A DNA stretch of 55,763 nucleotides, taken from NCBI RefSeq assembly GCF_021532655.1, contig NZ_JAKGAS010000018.1, positions 1 through 55,763 on the forward strand, read 5' to 3'. Of the stretch, positions 17,120 through 26,436 are shown piece by piece. Position 1 is the first letter of the stretch; each line of letters starts with the position of its first letter. Made by a program: the position numbers and the translations under genes. The notes beneath the pieces were generated by a model, which had not been told where the DNA came from, searched no databases, and worked only from the letters and a program-made list of their open reading frames with translations. This stretch comes from Paraglaciecola algarum. Its GTDB lineage: Bacteria > Pseudomonadota > Gammaproteobacteria > Enterobacterales > Alteromonadaceae.

Positions 17120-17135
17120 TTAACAGTATTGTTAA
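17120..17135. promoter_or_regulatory. Palindrome between uxaC and fbaA
   Basis: TTAACAGTATTGTTAA is a palindrome with 6-bp arms in the gap upstream of the minus-strand aldolase gene. It is a possible operator, and the regulator is unknown. Its AT-rich symmetric form makes chance occurrence possible. Confidence 0.3.
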
Positions 17136-17180
17136 CTGTTTACTAGCTAAGTTTCATAAATTATAAATTAACGGGTTACA

Positions 17181-18614
17181 TTATAAATCGTACGCGTCTT
17201 TCGCAAGACTATAGGTTAGGTCATAAGCTATTTTTTCAGCCTGCTTTTCACTAAGCCTATGATCAGAAACTAATTCTGCTAAAAATGCACAATCCATTCG
17301 CCTAGCTACATCATGACGAGCAGGAATAGACAAAAATGCCCTAGTGTCATCATTAAAGCCCACTGTATTATAAAAACCAGCGGTTTCTGTCACTTGTTGT
17401 CGATATCGACGCATTCCTTCTGGGCTGTCATGAAACCACCACGCAGGACCTAATTTTAATGCAGGGTAATGTCCAGCAAGTGGCGCTAATTCTCTGGTGT
17501 AATTTGTTTCATCTAAAGTAAACACAATCACTTTAAATTTAGGATGTGAACCATATTTATTGAGTAAAGGTCGTAAGTTATTGACATACTCAGTGGCAAC
17601 AGGGATATCCGCTCCTTTGTCTCGACCAAATTGCTCGAATAAAGATTGATTATGATTACGATAAACCCCCGGATGGATCTGCATCACTAGCCCATCTTCA
17701 ATACTCATAGCCGCCATTTCGGTCAACATTTGCGCTCGGAAACGATCAGCGTCTTCTGCGCTAAAGTTTGTTGAACGAATGGTTTGATATAAGGCTTCTT
17801 TTTCATCATCTGATAAATCTAAAGTACGGGCAGTCGCGTGGCCATGATCAGTTGATGTGGCGCCCATTTCTTTAAAGTAATAACGTCTGTTTTGTAAACT
17901 GGCTAAGTAACCAGCAAAGGTATCGATATTGATATTAGTAACTTCAGCTAGTTTAATAAGGTTTTCTTCAAAACCTTCAAACTCTGGATCGGTGACATTA
18001 TCCGGACGAAAAGCAGTAATGACGCGACCATTCCAATCACTTTGTTTAATCTTTTTGTGATGTCGTAAATCATCAAGGGCACCTTCGGTTGTCGCTATTA
18101 CTTCAATATTAAAACGCTCAAAAAGTGCTTGGGGTTTAAACGATGGCGTCTGTAACGCTGCTGTTATCGTTTCGTAATAAGTATCTGCATTTTCTGCACA
18201 CAAAACTTCTTTCATGCCAAACACATTCACAAACACATAATCTAACCAAATATTGGTAGGTGTACCCTGAAACAAATAATAGTGGCTAGCAAACGTACGC
18301 CAAATCACCTTAGGATCAGTTTCAACCGGTATACCTGTATCGCCTTTTGTTAGATCTCGGTTTTTAAACCCTAATGCTTGTAAAGGGATACCAAAACTAA
18401 ACAACATTCTGAGTAAATAATGATCAGGTTGCACTAACAACTCGGTTGCATTGGAAAAGTTTTCGTTATCAGCAAACCAAGATGGATCGGTATGCCCATG
18501 AGGACTTACGATAGGTAAATCTTTAATTTTTGCATATAGACGACCTGCTATATCTCTTTGTATGGGATCTGAACTAAATAAGCGATCCGGGTGCAATGAA
18601 AGCGTCTCAGCCAC
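17181..18614 (-). CDS. uxaC: Uronate (glucuronate/galacturonate) isomerase
   Basis: A 477-residue cytoplasmic enzyme converting glucuronate to fructuronate and galacturonate to tagaturonate. It is an amidohydrolase-fold isomerase: the metal-binding HGHTDPSWF (His39, His41) is near the N-terminus, and the C-terminal block GFNDDTRAFLSIPARHDVARR is typical. Length agrees with E. coli UxaC (470). It follows the GH88 gene on the same strand, with two hairpins between them. The later enzymes (UxaB/UxuB, dehydratases, KdgK, Eda) are not in the window. Confidence 0.93.
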   Translation of the reverse strand: MAETLSLHPDRLFSSDPIQRDIAGRLYAKIKDLPIVSPHGHTDPSWFADNENFSNATELLVQPDHYLLRMLFSFGIPLQALGFKNRDLTKGDTGIPVETDPKVIWRTFASHYYLFQGTPTNIWLDYVFVNVFGMKEVLCAENADTYYETITAALQTPSFKPQALFERFNIEVIATTEGALDDLRHHKKIKQSDWNGRVITAFRPDNVTDPEFEGFEENLIKLAEVTNINIDTFAGYLASLQNRRYYFKEMGATSTDHGHATARTLDLSDDEKEALYQTIRSTNFSAEDADRFRAQMLTEMAAMSIEDGLVMQIHPGVYRNHNQSLFEQFGRDKGADIPVATEYVNNLRPLLNKYGSHPKFKVIVFTLDETNYTRELAPLAGHYPALKLGPAWWFHDSPEGMRRYRQQVTETAGFYNTVGFNDDTRAFLSIPARHDVARRMDCAFLAELVSDHRLSEKQAEKIAYDLTYSLAKDAYDL

Positions 18615-18692
18615 AATAATTACCTACTTTTTGTTAATAAAAAAATTCAAAATCTAAATCACACATTGTGATTGTGATCATGCTCATTTGAC

Positions 18693-18749
18693 AGCGCCGA
18701 AAGGCGCTACCATTTTCCCACTTTAAAATTGGTAAGGCCACTTACCAAT
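18693..18749 (-). terminator. Two hairpins between the GH88 gene and uxaC
   Basis: ATTGGTAAG (18728-18736) and CTTACCAAT (18741-18749) form a perfect 9-bp stem. On the minus strand it is followed by TTTTAAAG, so it can terminate the GH88 transcript. Its arms also resemble ExuR/UxuR half-sites (ATTGGTA). A second stem, AGCGCC/GGCGCT with a GAAA loop (18693-18708), lies between it and uxaC. Confidence 0.5.
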
Positions 18750-18781
18750 ATAAAAGTTTAAACACTATGGGATAAGAATAT

Positions 18782-20461
18782 TTACTCAGTCGTACTCAAT
18801 TGGATCTTTAATATGTTTGCTTCGATAAAGTAAAAGTCTGCATAAACAATTGAAGTATTGATTTCACTCGCATTAGGTAAGTTACCTGTCGCTTCAGTCA
18901 ATACAAAACCAAGATCATAATCTTTATTTTTATGTTTGGAGGTTAAGTAATCTTGACTCAATGCCGCCATAATCTTGTCAGCTAACTGAACCACAGTTTG
19001 CTTTAGTTCAGCTTTATCAGTGTGAATAGCTAAACGATACAATGCAGAGGCATATAATGCAGCGGCGGAGGTGTCTTTAGGTATTTTATGACCTAAATTC
19101 TTATACGCAGACGCACCACACGGCAGCACACTATCACCTTGAATTAACGCTTGTCCATAGGCTGATTTTTTGCCCTGCATGAAGGCTAGAGCTGATTCAC
19201 TATAAATCTCTTTGTCCACTGTAATTGGGCTATATCCAACGTATGGTAAAATATCATCCTCAATTAAAAAGTCACATAAATCTAATATCCTAGAAAAACG
19301 ATAAGTATCTTTTGACTGATCCGCAGCAATAACCGCTGCGTTTTCTTGAGTAGCGAAGTAATCCCAATGAGGAACAGCTTCCCCATCCAACAAATACACA
19401 ACAGAGTCGACTAGACGTTCAACATGGCGTTCAAAGTCAGGAACTTGCATTTCGGGAGCTTGTTTTTTCAAGGCTTCTATTACGTTAACAAAACCATATA
19501 GTGACCAGCCTTGTCCACGAGCCCAAGCTGATACATTGCCTAAACCTTGCCAATTCCCAGGTCTTTGACTGCCATATTCGTAAACATGATAAGCGATTGG
19601 AAACGCCTGTTCAGTGTCATCAGAAGTATAAAAGTAATGATTCTTTAACGTCTGCTTAGCATGGGAAAATGCTAATTCGCGATGAGCTTGTTCTGAGCTT
19701 TCAAACATAAACTCTAAGTTCATCATGTTATCAACAATAACGGGGAATTCCCAAGGATTAGCCACTGGCACTTTATTCGCCAATACAGTACCGTTTTCTT
19801 CATAATTAATAAGAGAAAGTGGTTTCCAATCCCAAGATTTTATTAATCCATAACTAGGATCATAACGTGTTGCTAAGGTATCGCGACCAGTTTGTAACGC
19901 TTGTTCATATAAGGCACGAGTATCTTTTGGTAAATTGGCATAATGCAAAGCTTCACCAAAAGAGTCATATAATAAAAAGCCTAAATCATGGGTGGTTCCG
20001 CGCTTCGTTTCAGATAGTAAAGCAGCCTGATAAAATGTAGCTTTGTCAAACATCTTAGTTTGCTGCTCTTGGCTAAATCCGTCAATTTGATCTGTAACTG
20101 ACAGTATTTTCCAAAATACGCCGGGGTAAAATCCGTTCGTCCACTTGGTTAACTTTTCCATATAGATTTGATCATGTTCAAGTGCCCGAGGAAAACATAC
20201 AGAGTCGATTTGTAGACAGGTATCTGCCCATTTTAATTGCTGGTTACTATCCACCACATCAATCATTTTCAAATATTGGTCTTTTATAAACACCAGATTA
20301 CTTTTTGCTTGTTCAGTATCAAAATCCGTTTTAGGCGCTGACTGTTTTGAATTTGTGTGGGCATTCGAAACATCAATACTTGAGGTTTCTTGTGGTTTAT
20401 TTGCTTGCTCTCCGCATCCCATCAAACATATAAATAATAATGAACTCATGTACAGTTTCAT
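18782..20461 (-). CDS. GH88-family unsaturated uronyl hydrolase, lipoprotein
   Basis: The 559-residue protein begins with a lipoprotein signal (MKLYMSSLLFICLMGC; Cys16). The GH88 double-toroid follows: NGFYPGVFWKI, THDLGFLL with candidate catalytic Asp159, VDNMMNLEF with the second Asp244, and WARGQGWSLYGF (313-324). The tail keeps KDTSAAALYASALYRLA. Such enzymes hydrolyse the unsaturated uronic residue that polysaccharide lyases leave on oligosaccharides. The product would feed uronate catabolism, consistent with uxaC next door. The long linker (17-55) and the segment around 370-440 make it longer than classic UGL (about 380). The anchor implies periplasmic or outer-membrane action. Confidence 0.82.
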   Translation of the reverse strand: MKLYMSSLLFICLMGCGEQANKPQETSSIDVSNAHTNSKQSAPKTDFDTEQAKSNLVFIKDQYLKMIDVVDSNQQLKWADTCLQIDSVCFPRALEHDQIYMEKLTKWTNGFYPGVFWKILSVTDQIDGFSQEQQTKMFDKATFYQAALLSETKRGTTHDLGFLLYDSFGEALHYANLPKDTRALYEQALQTGRDTLATRYDPSYGLIKSWDWKPLSLINYEENGTVLANKVPVANPWEFPVIVDNMMNLEFMFESSEQAHRELAFSHAKQTLKNHYFYTSDDTEQAFPIAYHVYEYGSQRPGNWQGLGNVSAWARGQGWSLYGFVNVIEALKKQAPEMQVPDFERHVERLVDSVVYLLDGEAVPHWDYFATQENAAVIAADQSKDTYRFSRILDLCDFLIEDDILPYVGYSPITVDKEIYSESALAFMQGKKSAYGQALIQGDSVLPCGASAYKNLGHKIPKDTSAAALYASALYRLAIHTDKAELKQTVVQLADKIMAALSQDYLTSKHKNKDYDLGFVLTEATGNLPNASEINTSIVYADFYFIEANILKIQLSTTE

Positions 20462-20805
20462 TTTTTAGTACTCGCTTTTAGATTATTTGCCAAATTGGCC
20501 TGACCAAACATAATATTATATAATATTGGTTAACTTTTAAAGAACTAAATATACAAAGACATCCCAATATAAGCTATGACTCTTAAACCTCAAAAATATG
20601 ATAGACCTAAACTTATATTAAGCAGTTTTTTAAGTAGCTTATGCTTTCCCATTTTAATCGTCATATCGAGATATGACTAGTAATATGATGTCTCATAAGT
20701 GATATTGAAACAAGTTTAGCAAAATTCAGTTTAGTCATTATGGTTTTCTAGTTATCAATTTGATATGCTGACCTGTACAAAATGCTTAGGAACAACTTAC
20801 CCATC
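20462..20805. promoter_or_regulatory. Divergent control region of the uronate locus
   Basis: This 344-base gap separates the minus-strand GH88 gene from the plus-strand GntR gene and must hold both promoters. It contains the operator-like ATTGGCCTGACCAAA. I see no gene or RNA structure in the rest. Confidence 0.5.
20494..20508. promoter_or_regulatory. Candidate GntR/FCD operator upstream of GH88
   Basis: ATTGGCCTGACCAAA is a near-perfect dyad (TTGG...CCAA) 33 bases upstream of the GH88 start. E. coli UxuR/ExuR sites have ATTGG...ACCAAT arms, and many GntR-FCD regulators bind TTGGTnnnACCAA-like dyads. The divergent GntR gene is the obvious candidate binder. Confidence 0.5.
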
Positions 20806-21552
20806 ATGGCAACTTTTCAACTTGCTCGAGTACAAAAATCAGGTGGTCTTACAACTGAATTGGTTGAATCCCTTAGGGCAGAAATCCTAAAAGGTAATTT
20901 TAAGACTGGTGATAAACTTCCATCCTCAAAGATAATAGAACAACAATCTGGTGTCAGCCGCAGTGTTGTTCGAGAAGCTATTGCTCAATTAAAAGCAGAG
21001 GGATTAGTTGATAGTAAACAAGGTGTAGGCGTTTTTGTTACGTCAAAGAAAAATACTCAATCATTTCAGATTACTAAAGCTGAATTTGAATCTATTCATA
21101 ACGCCATTCAAATACTTGAACTACGTATGTCAGTTGAAGTAGAGATGGGCGCTATGGCTGCGGTAAAACGTTCTGATGATCAAATGCAAAACATTACTAA
21201 CTGCATGTTAAATATGGAAAATAAAATCTCTCAAGGTGAGGATTCTATAGCTGAGGATTTCGCATTTCATAAAGCCATAGCTGATGCTTCTGGCAACCCG
21301 TACTTTAGACGTTTTATAGATTATATTGGCTCAGGTGTTATTCCCGCAAGAGAGATGATTACAAACTATGAAAATGGTTTTGGCAGTGACAAGTTATTGG
21401 CAGTCATTCAAGAAGAACACAGACAAATTTGCCGAGCTATTGAATCTCAAGATAGTGATTTAGCCAGAGCTTCTATCAAGGCTCACTTAGGTAACAGTAT
21501 TAAGAGGCATAGCCAAATTGAGGAATCTTTTAATATCAATCAAGAGCAATGA
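20806..21552 (+). CDS. GntR-family (FCD) regulator of the uronate locus
   Basis: The 248-residue protein (from ATG 20806) has an N-terminal winged helix (GGLTTELVESLRAEILKGNF, then SGVSRSVVREAIAQLKAEGLV). The C-terminal all-helical FCD ligand-binding domain holds FHKAIADASGNPYFRRF and the metal-site histidine in EEHRQI. Relatives such as ExuR, UxuR and KdgR-like FadR-subfamily repressors sense uronates or KDG. Divergence from the GH88 gene supports that role. An in-frame ATG at 20782 would add eight residues; neither start has a clear ribosome site. Confidence 0.82.
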   Translation: MATFQLARVQKSGGLTTELVESLRAEILKGNFKTGDKLPSSKIIEQQSGVSRSVVREAIAQLKAEGLVDSKQGVGVFVTSKKNTQSFQITKAEFESIHNAIQILELRMSVEVEMGAMAAVKRSDDQMQNITNCMLNMENKISQGEDSIAEDFAFHKAIADASGNPYFRRFIDYIGSGVIPAREMITNYENGFGSDKLLAVIQEEHRQICRAIESQDSDLARASIKAHLGNSIKRHSQIEESFNINQEQ

Positions 21553-21595
21553 TTGATTATTAGATTTTTTAATCTGATGCAATTCAAAGTTTTAT

Positions 21596-21619
21596 AGTAG
21601 GTTTCGAGGCAAACCTACT
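21596..21619 (+). terminator. Hairpin after the GntR gene
   Basis: AGTAGGTTT (21596-21604) pairs perfectly with AAACCTACT (21611-21619). The downstream bases are pyrimidine-rich (GTTCCTTTCCC) rather than a T tract, so termination efficiency is uncertain. Confidence 0.45.
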
Positions 21620-21700
21620 GTTCCTTTCCCTAACAATACCTGTGGGTAAAAGAGGTTGTTTGATTTAATCTTAGTTATATGAAGTCTGAGCTAAGACAAA

Positions 21701-22468
21701 TCATATCTTGCATGTATTACAATCAGGGTTCTTAGCAATTTTAAATGTTTGCCAATTCATACTTGAAGCGTCAAACAACATTAATTTATTCGCTAAAGGT
21801 TCACCAAATCCGGTTAAGACTTTAATTGCTTCTAATGCTTGCATAGCCCCAATCACTCCCACTAATGGCGACATCACACCGGCTTCTACACACGATAAAT
21901 TCTGTTCAACAAACAACTCACTTAAACACTCATAACAAGCGTTATCGGGGTGAGGAATAAAAGTGCAAATTTGACCTTCCATACGGATCGCAGCACCTGA
22001 AACTAAGGGTACTTTTTGACTAATGGATACTTGATTGAGTATATTTCTAGTGGCTAAATTATCGCTACAATCTAGAATAATTTGATGTTGCAGTGCCTGT
22101 GAGCAGAGTTCTTGGTGATCTAAACGTTTTTCTACACAGTTAATTTTACAATTTGGATTAATTAACATCAAAGCTCTTTTGGCCGATTGGCATTTAGTGT
22201 CACCTAAGTCAGCCTCACCGTGTAACACTTGCCTGTGCAGGTTAGACAGCTCAACGCTATCGTCATCCACTATAGTTATACCACCAATGCCAGCTGCCAC
22301 TAAGTACTGAGCAGCAGCACAACCCAATCCCCCTACCCCAATGACTAAAACTTTACTATTTAACAAGATTTCTTGTTTTTCTAAATCGAACCCAGGTAAT
22401 AATATCTGGCGACTATAACGCATAGCTTGTTGAGTGGTTAACGTTTTTTTGTTCAATATATTGCTCAT
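21701..22468 (-). CDS. moeB: Molybdopterin-synthase adenylyltransferase
   Basis: A 255-residue HesA/MoeB/ThiF enzyme that adenylates the C-terminal Gly-Gly of MoaD in molybdopterin synthesis. It has the nucleotide loop GVGGLG (44-49), DDDSVELSNLHRQ, LDCSDNLATR and SGAAIRMEGQ. The zinc CxxC pairs are CYEC and CNTC. Overall it closely follows E. coli MoeB (249). Its paralogue ThiF serves thiamine synthesis and is close in sequence, but the MoeB-like EAGVMSPLVGVIG supports this call. It lies 14 bases downstream of the EAL gene and may be cotranscribed. No moa genes are nearby. Confidence 0.85.
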   Translation of the reverse strand: MSNILNKKTLTTQQAMRYSRQILLPGFDLEKQEILLNSKVLVIGVGGLGCAAAQYLVAAGIGGITIVDDDSVELSNLHRQVLHGEADLGDTKCQSAKRALMLINPNCKINCVEKRLDHQELCSQALQHQIILDCSDNLATRNILNQVSISQKVPLVSGAAIRMEGQICTFIPHPDNACYECLSELFVEQNLSCVEAGVMSPLVGVIGAMQALEAIKVLTGFGEPLANKLMLFDASSMNWQTFKIAKNPDCNTCKI

Positions 22469-22482
22469 CTAGCTGCTGGTCA

Positions 22483-24741
22483 TCAAGGCTTAACGTGATA
22501 GTTTTGCATAAATTGAATAAAATCTTGTTCTGCTAATGGGCGACTAAAATAATATCCCTGAATTTCATCACACCCCATGTCCTGCAACACTGTTAATTGT
22601 TCTAGTTCTTCAACGCCTTCAGCAATCAGTGTCAATTGCAGATTTCGGCCTAGTTCAATTATGGCTTTTACAATAGATTTGTCTGCTGAATCAGATGCGA
22701 TGTGACCGACAAAAGATTGGTCAATTTTCAGTTTATCAATATTAAACTTTTTCAAATAACTAAGTGAAGAGTAACCGGTACCAAAATCATCAATTGCTAA
22801 TTTAACGCCTAAATCCTTCAAAGCTTTGAGGGTTTCTAAAGTCTCCACTTCATTATAAATAATCACTCCCTCAGTAATTTCTAATTCTAAGTTTTGAGCT
22901 GGTAACCCCGTTATTTCAAGCACTTCGGTAACATTATTTAAAAAGTCTGGGCGCGCAAACTGCACAGGAGAAATATTGACAGCCACCACTAAATCATTAA
23001 ATCCGTGAGAAATTAGGTGCTGAGCTTTTTCGCAGGCAGTGCGTAAAATCCAATCCCCAAGTTCAACAATCAAGCCTGCAGATTCTGCTAAAGGAATAAA
23101 CTCAGCCGGAGAGACCCAATTACCATCTCTAAACCAACGTATTAATACTTCTGCACCAATTACTTTTTGGCTTTGAAGAGACAACTGGGGCTGAAAATAT
23201 AATTCAAACTCTTCAGAAACGAGAGCTAACTTTAGATCATTCACCAACTTTTGTTCGTGAGCTAATTTAGCGCCTAACTCAAGATCAAATACCGCGTAAC
23301 TCTTATCATCGCTACGAGCTGATTTATCTAGAGCAGCCATTGAATTAATATGTAATTGAGTGTAATTCTGACCGTGCTCAGGATAACAAGAAAATCCAAA
23401 ATCTAATTTCACTTGATATTGATGATGAAACTCTTGGTAGCTAATTTTTTGCTCTATTTGCGCAACTAAAGAGTCTATTTGCCCTTTCTTTAAATAATAA
23501 GTACTAATCAGTGCAAAACTTTTTTCACCAATTCGGTAAGCCTCACAAGTTCCATCACCTAACTTGCTAATAATGTCTTGGATCGAGATCCCTACTTCTT
23601 TAACAACATGCGAGGCCGTAGTTAAGCCACTACTGGAAACGAGTTGTCCGTACGAGCGCAGCTCAATTAGACCTAACGAAAATCGCACCTGATTGGCACT
23701 AAGTTCCTTTACCGTTCTTTCTAATTCATAACGTTTTTTAAGGCCTGTATCAGGATCATGGCTAGCGCGGTACTCCAATTCTTTTTCAACCTTTTTACGC
23801 GCAGTAATGTCATTTAAATGCACATCCCATTGCAGTTGATCTGCCAACCAATGAATTTCGCACTGAAAATAAAAGTCATCAATCGCATATTCAAATAGCA
23901 ATGAATCGATGTTTTCGTCATCTAGAATAACCTGTTGATATGATTCAATATTAGGCGCGAGTAAAAACTCCGCTTGCCCTATAGGTTTTCCAAGTTGTTT
24001 AAGTACACGATCACTAGCTGGGTTACAAAACGTCACTGTATTTTTTGCATCTAAACTAATAACAGGATTCGGATTTCGTTTAGGGAATAAAGATAATCGT
24101 TCGTTAGCGGCCGAACTAACTAGATAGGCTTTCCATGCCTTAACCACGCTATACACAATAAAAAGGGTGGCTAGTGCATAAAAAATCACAAAAAAGTTAA
24201 CTGTACCCAAATCTCGAACAATGTAATTTTCAGACTTTTTTACATTATCTTTGGTCAATTCAATCAGTTGCTGAATTTGTGGAATAACCGCTAATCTAAC
24301 CTCACTTAATTGGCTTAGGTGTTCACGAGCCATGTTCCAATCAGTATTATCAGAGCGGATATTTTGAATAAAAAGATCAGTTAACTTATTAAATTCTTCG
24401 TATCTATTTTTAGTTGTCACTATAGGAGGAACGTCACCAAACACCTCCAACAATTCGACTAACTCTTTTTGAGCTTGCTGTTTGGTATTCAAATAACCAT
24501 TAATGAACTTATCTTCATCTTCTGTAGCATAAAACTCATATAGAAACCGTTCTTGCTCTGTCAAATTATTGTTAAATTCACGGAGTAAATCGTAAGTGGG
24601 TAATTTTTGAGTGAGCAAGCCTTTGGTGTTATCCGCGATTTGATTACCTGTGTGGTAAATAAACCCACTGATCACCACGCCTAACAGCAATATAACCACA
24701 AAAATAATATTGATGTAGGAGTGTGATGGTTTATTGGTCAT
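22483..24741 (-). CDS. Membrane EAL phosphodiesterase with degenerate GGDEF
   Basis: The 752-residue protein has TM1 (about 11-30), a helical periplasmic sensor (about 31-180), TM2 (about 185-205) and a PAS domain (about 220-320). A GGDEF-like domain (about 330-490) and an EAL domain (about 505-745) follow. The cyclase motif is lost: RIGEKSFAL stands where RxGGDEF belongs. The EAL domain keeps EVLIRW, NISPVQ, ELEITEG, DDFGTGYSSL, KIDQSF and AEGVE, so it should hydrolyse cyclic-di-GMP. The dead GGDEF may serve as a GTP-sensing domain, as in some known proteins. The sensor ligand is unknown. Confidence 0.88.
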   Translation of the reverse strand: MTNKPSHSYINIIFVVILLLGVVISGFIYHTGNQIADNTKGLLTQKLPTYDLLREFNNNLTEQERFLYEFYATEDEDKFINGYLNTKQQAQKELVELLEVFGDVPPIVTTKNRYEEFNKLTDLFIQNIRSDNTDWNMAREHLSQLSEVRLAVIPQIQQLIELTKDNVKKSENYIVRDLGTVNFFVIFYALATLFIVYSVVKAWKAYLVSSAANERLSLFPKRNPNPVISLDAKNTVTFCNPASDRVLKQLGKPIGQAEFLLAPNIESYQQVILDDENIDSLLFEYAIDDFYFQCEIHWLADQLQWDVHLNDITARKKVEKELEYRASHDPDTGLKKRYELERTVKELSANQVRFSLGLIELRSYGQLVSSSGLTTASHVVKEVGISIQDIISKLGDGTCEAYRIGEKSFALISTYYLKKGQIDSLVAQIEQKISYQEFHHQYQVKLDFGFSCYPEHGQNYTQLHINSMAALDKSARSDDKSYAVFDLELGAKLAHEQKLVNDLKLALVSEEFELYFQPQLSLQSQKVIGAEVLIRWFRDGNWVSPAEFIPLAESAGLIVELGDWILRTACEKAQHLISHGFNDLVVAVNISPVQFARPDFLNNVTEVLEITGLPAQNLELEITEGVIIYNEVETLETLKALKDLGVKLAIDDFGTGYSSLSYLKKFNIDKLKIDQSFVGHIASDSADKSIVKAIIELGRNLQLTLIAEGVEELEQLTVLQDMGCDEIQGYYFSRPLAEQDFIQFMQNYHVKP

Positions 24742-24773
24742 TTAGTTGACCTCTTAAAAAACATGAATATTAT

Positions 24774-26159
24774 TTATCTAGGTGGAAACATACCACCCAT
24801 CCCACCAGGACCTCCTGGAGGCATCATACCTTTCATGTTACGCATCATTTTCTTCATGCCTCCGCCTGACATTTTTTTCATCATTTTTTGCATCTGAGTA
24901 AACTGTTTCAACATACGGTTTACGTCTTGAATTTGGGTGCCAGAACCCGCTGCAATCCGACGTTTTCTGCTGCCTTTAATTACTTCTGGTTTAGCTCTTT
25001 CTACTGCGGTCATAGAGTTAATAATGGCTTCCATTTGATTAAAGGATTTATCGTTCGCTTTATCTTTTACTTGCGCGGACATATTGCCCATACCCGGCAT
25101 TTTATCCATAAGTGACATCATGCCCCCCATGTTACGCATTTGCTCTAACTGCTCCTTAAAGTCCTGTAAATCGAATCCTTTACCTTTTTGAACTTTCTTA
25201 GCCAGTTTTTGCGCTTTTTCTTTGTCTACTTTGCGTTCTACTTCTTCGATTAAACTAAGCACATCACCCATGCCTAATATCCGAGAAGCCACTCGTTCAG
25301 GGTGGAAGGGTTCTAACGCGTCTAGTTTTTCACCCATACCCAAAAATTTAATCGGTTTACCGGTAATGTGTCTCACCGATAAAGCGGCACCACCACGAGC
25401 ATCACCGTCAGCTTTAGTTAAAATAACACCAGTAAGAGGTAGGGCTTCATTAAAAGCTTTAGCGGTATTGGCTGCATCTTGTCCTGTCATGGCGTCAACC
25501 ACGAATAACGTTTCGACAGGAGTAATGGCTTTATGCAAAGCTTGAATTTCTTCCATCATGTCGCCGTCTACATGCAAACGACCAGCGGTATCCACTAATA
25601 ACACATCAAAGAATTGTTTTTTGGCGAACTCGATTGCACCGGTCACGATATCAATTGGTTTTTGTTCAATTGAGGATGGATAAAAACCTACATCCACTTC
25701 ACTTGCAAGTGTTTCAAGTTGTTTGATTGCTGCAGGGCGATATACGTCTGCACTCACCACTAATACTTTTTTCTTGTCTCGCTGTTTTAATAAGGCGGCT
25801 AATTTACCCACACTGGTGGTTTTACCGGCACCTTGCAGACCCGCCATTAGAACTACGGCCGGAGGTTGAGCGCTTAAATCTAACGACTCATTCACCTGCC
25901 CCATGACAGATTCGAGTTCAGATTGGACAATTTTTATGAATACTTGCCCTGGATTTAAACTTTTACTGACTTCAGTGCCCACGGCCCTGTTTTTTACTTG
26001 ACTAATAAATTCCCGAACCACAGGCAAAGCCACGTCAGCTTCTAGTAGAGCCATTCTTACTTCGCGTAAGGTATCTTTAATATTATCTTCGGTTAATCGA
26101 CCGCGGCCACTGATATCTTTTAGCGTTTTACTTAATCGTTCTGTGAGATTTTCGAACAT
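24774..26159 (-). CDS. ffh: Signal recognition particle GTPase
   Basis: The 461-residue SRP54 homologue binds 4.5S RNA and hydrophobic signal sequences for cotranslational targeting through FtsY. It has the N domain, the G domain (P-loop GLQGAGKTTSVGKLA, then LVDTAGRLHVDGDM and TKADGDARGGAAL) and a methionine-rich M domain with a Gly/Met-rich tail. I chose ATG 26159 (MFENLTERLSKTL) with AGGTG upstream; an in-frame GTG four codons earlier lies within the ribosome-site region. It is divergent from ypjD and corB, which follow ffh in many gammaproteobacteria. Confidence 0.95.
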   Translation of the reverse strand: MFENLTERLSKTLKDISGRGRLTEDNIKDTLREVRMALLEADVALPVVREFISQVKNRAVGTEVSKSLNPGQVFIKIVQSELESVMGQVNESLDLSAQPPAVVLMAGLQGAGKTTSVGKLAALLKQRDKKKVLVVSADVYRPAAIKQLETLASEVDVGFYPSSIEQKPIDIVTGAIEFAKKQFFDVLLVDTAGRLHVDGDMMEEIQALHKAITPVETLFVVDAMTGQDAANTAKAFNEALPLTGVILTKADGDARGGAALSVRHITGKPIKFLGMGEKLDALEPFHPERVASRILGMGDVLSLIEEVERKVDKEKAQKLAKKVQKGKGFDLQDFKEQLEQMRNMGGMMSLMDKMPGMGNMSAQVKDKANDKSFNQMEAIINSMTAVERAKPEVIKGSRKRRIAAGSGTQIQDVNRMLKQFTQMQKMMKKMSGGGMKKMMRNMKGMMPPGGPGGMGGMFPPR

Positions 26160-26436
26160 CTGCTTTTTCACCTACAATTGTCATTAATATCATTATATCG
26201 AATGTAAACGCAGATAAGAATGGCTAATAACATAAGCTTTTGATATCAGTGCATCTTTGTAAACTAAATTGTTTAAGCTTTATCAGCCCGCGCTATGTCA
26301 TGTACGCAAAAATAATGATAGTTTTAGCTTTGATATCAACTATTACAAATATACGGACATGGCTATTTTACGAAAACACTTTGCTCAAATGCGATTCTTT
26401 AGACCTATAACTCATCTTAAATTTAAAGGCTAATAC
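26160..26436. other. ffh/ypjD divergent promoter region
   Basis: This 277-base AT-rich gap between divergent genes must hold both promoters. I see no further gene, strong palindrome or RNA. Confidence 0.4.
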
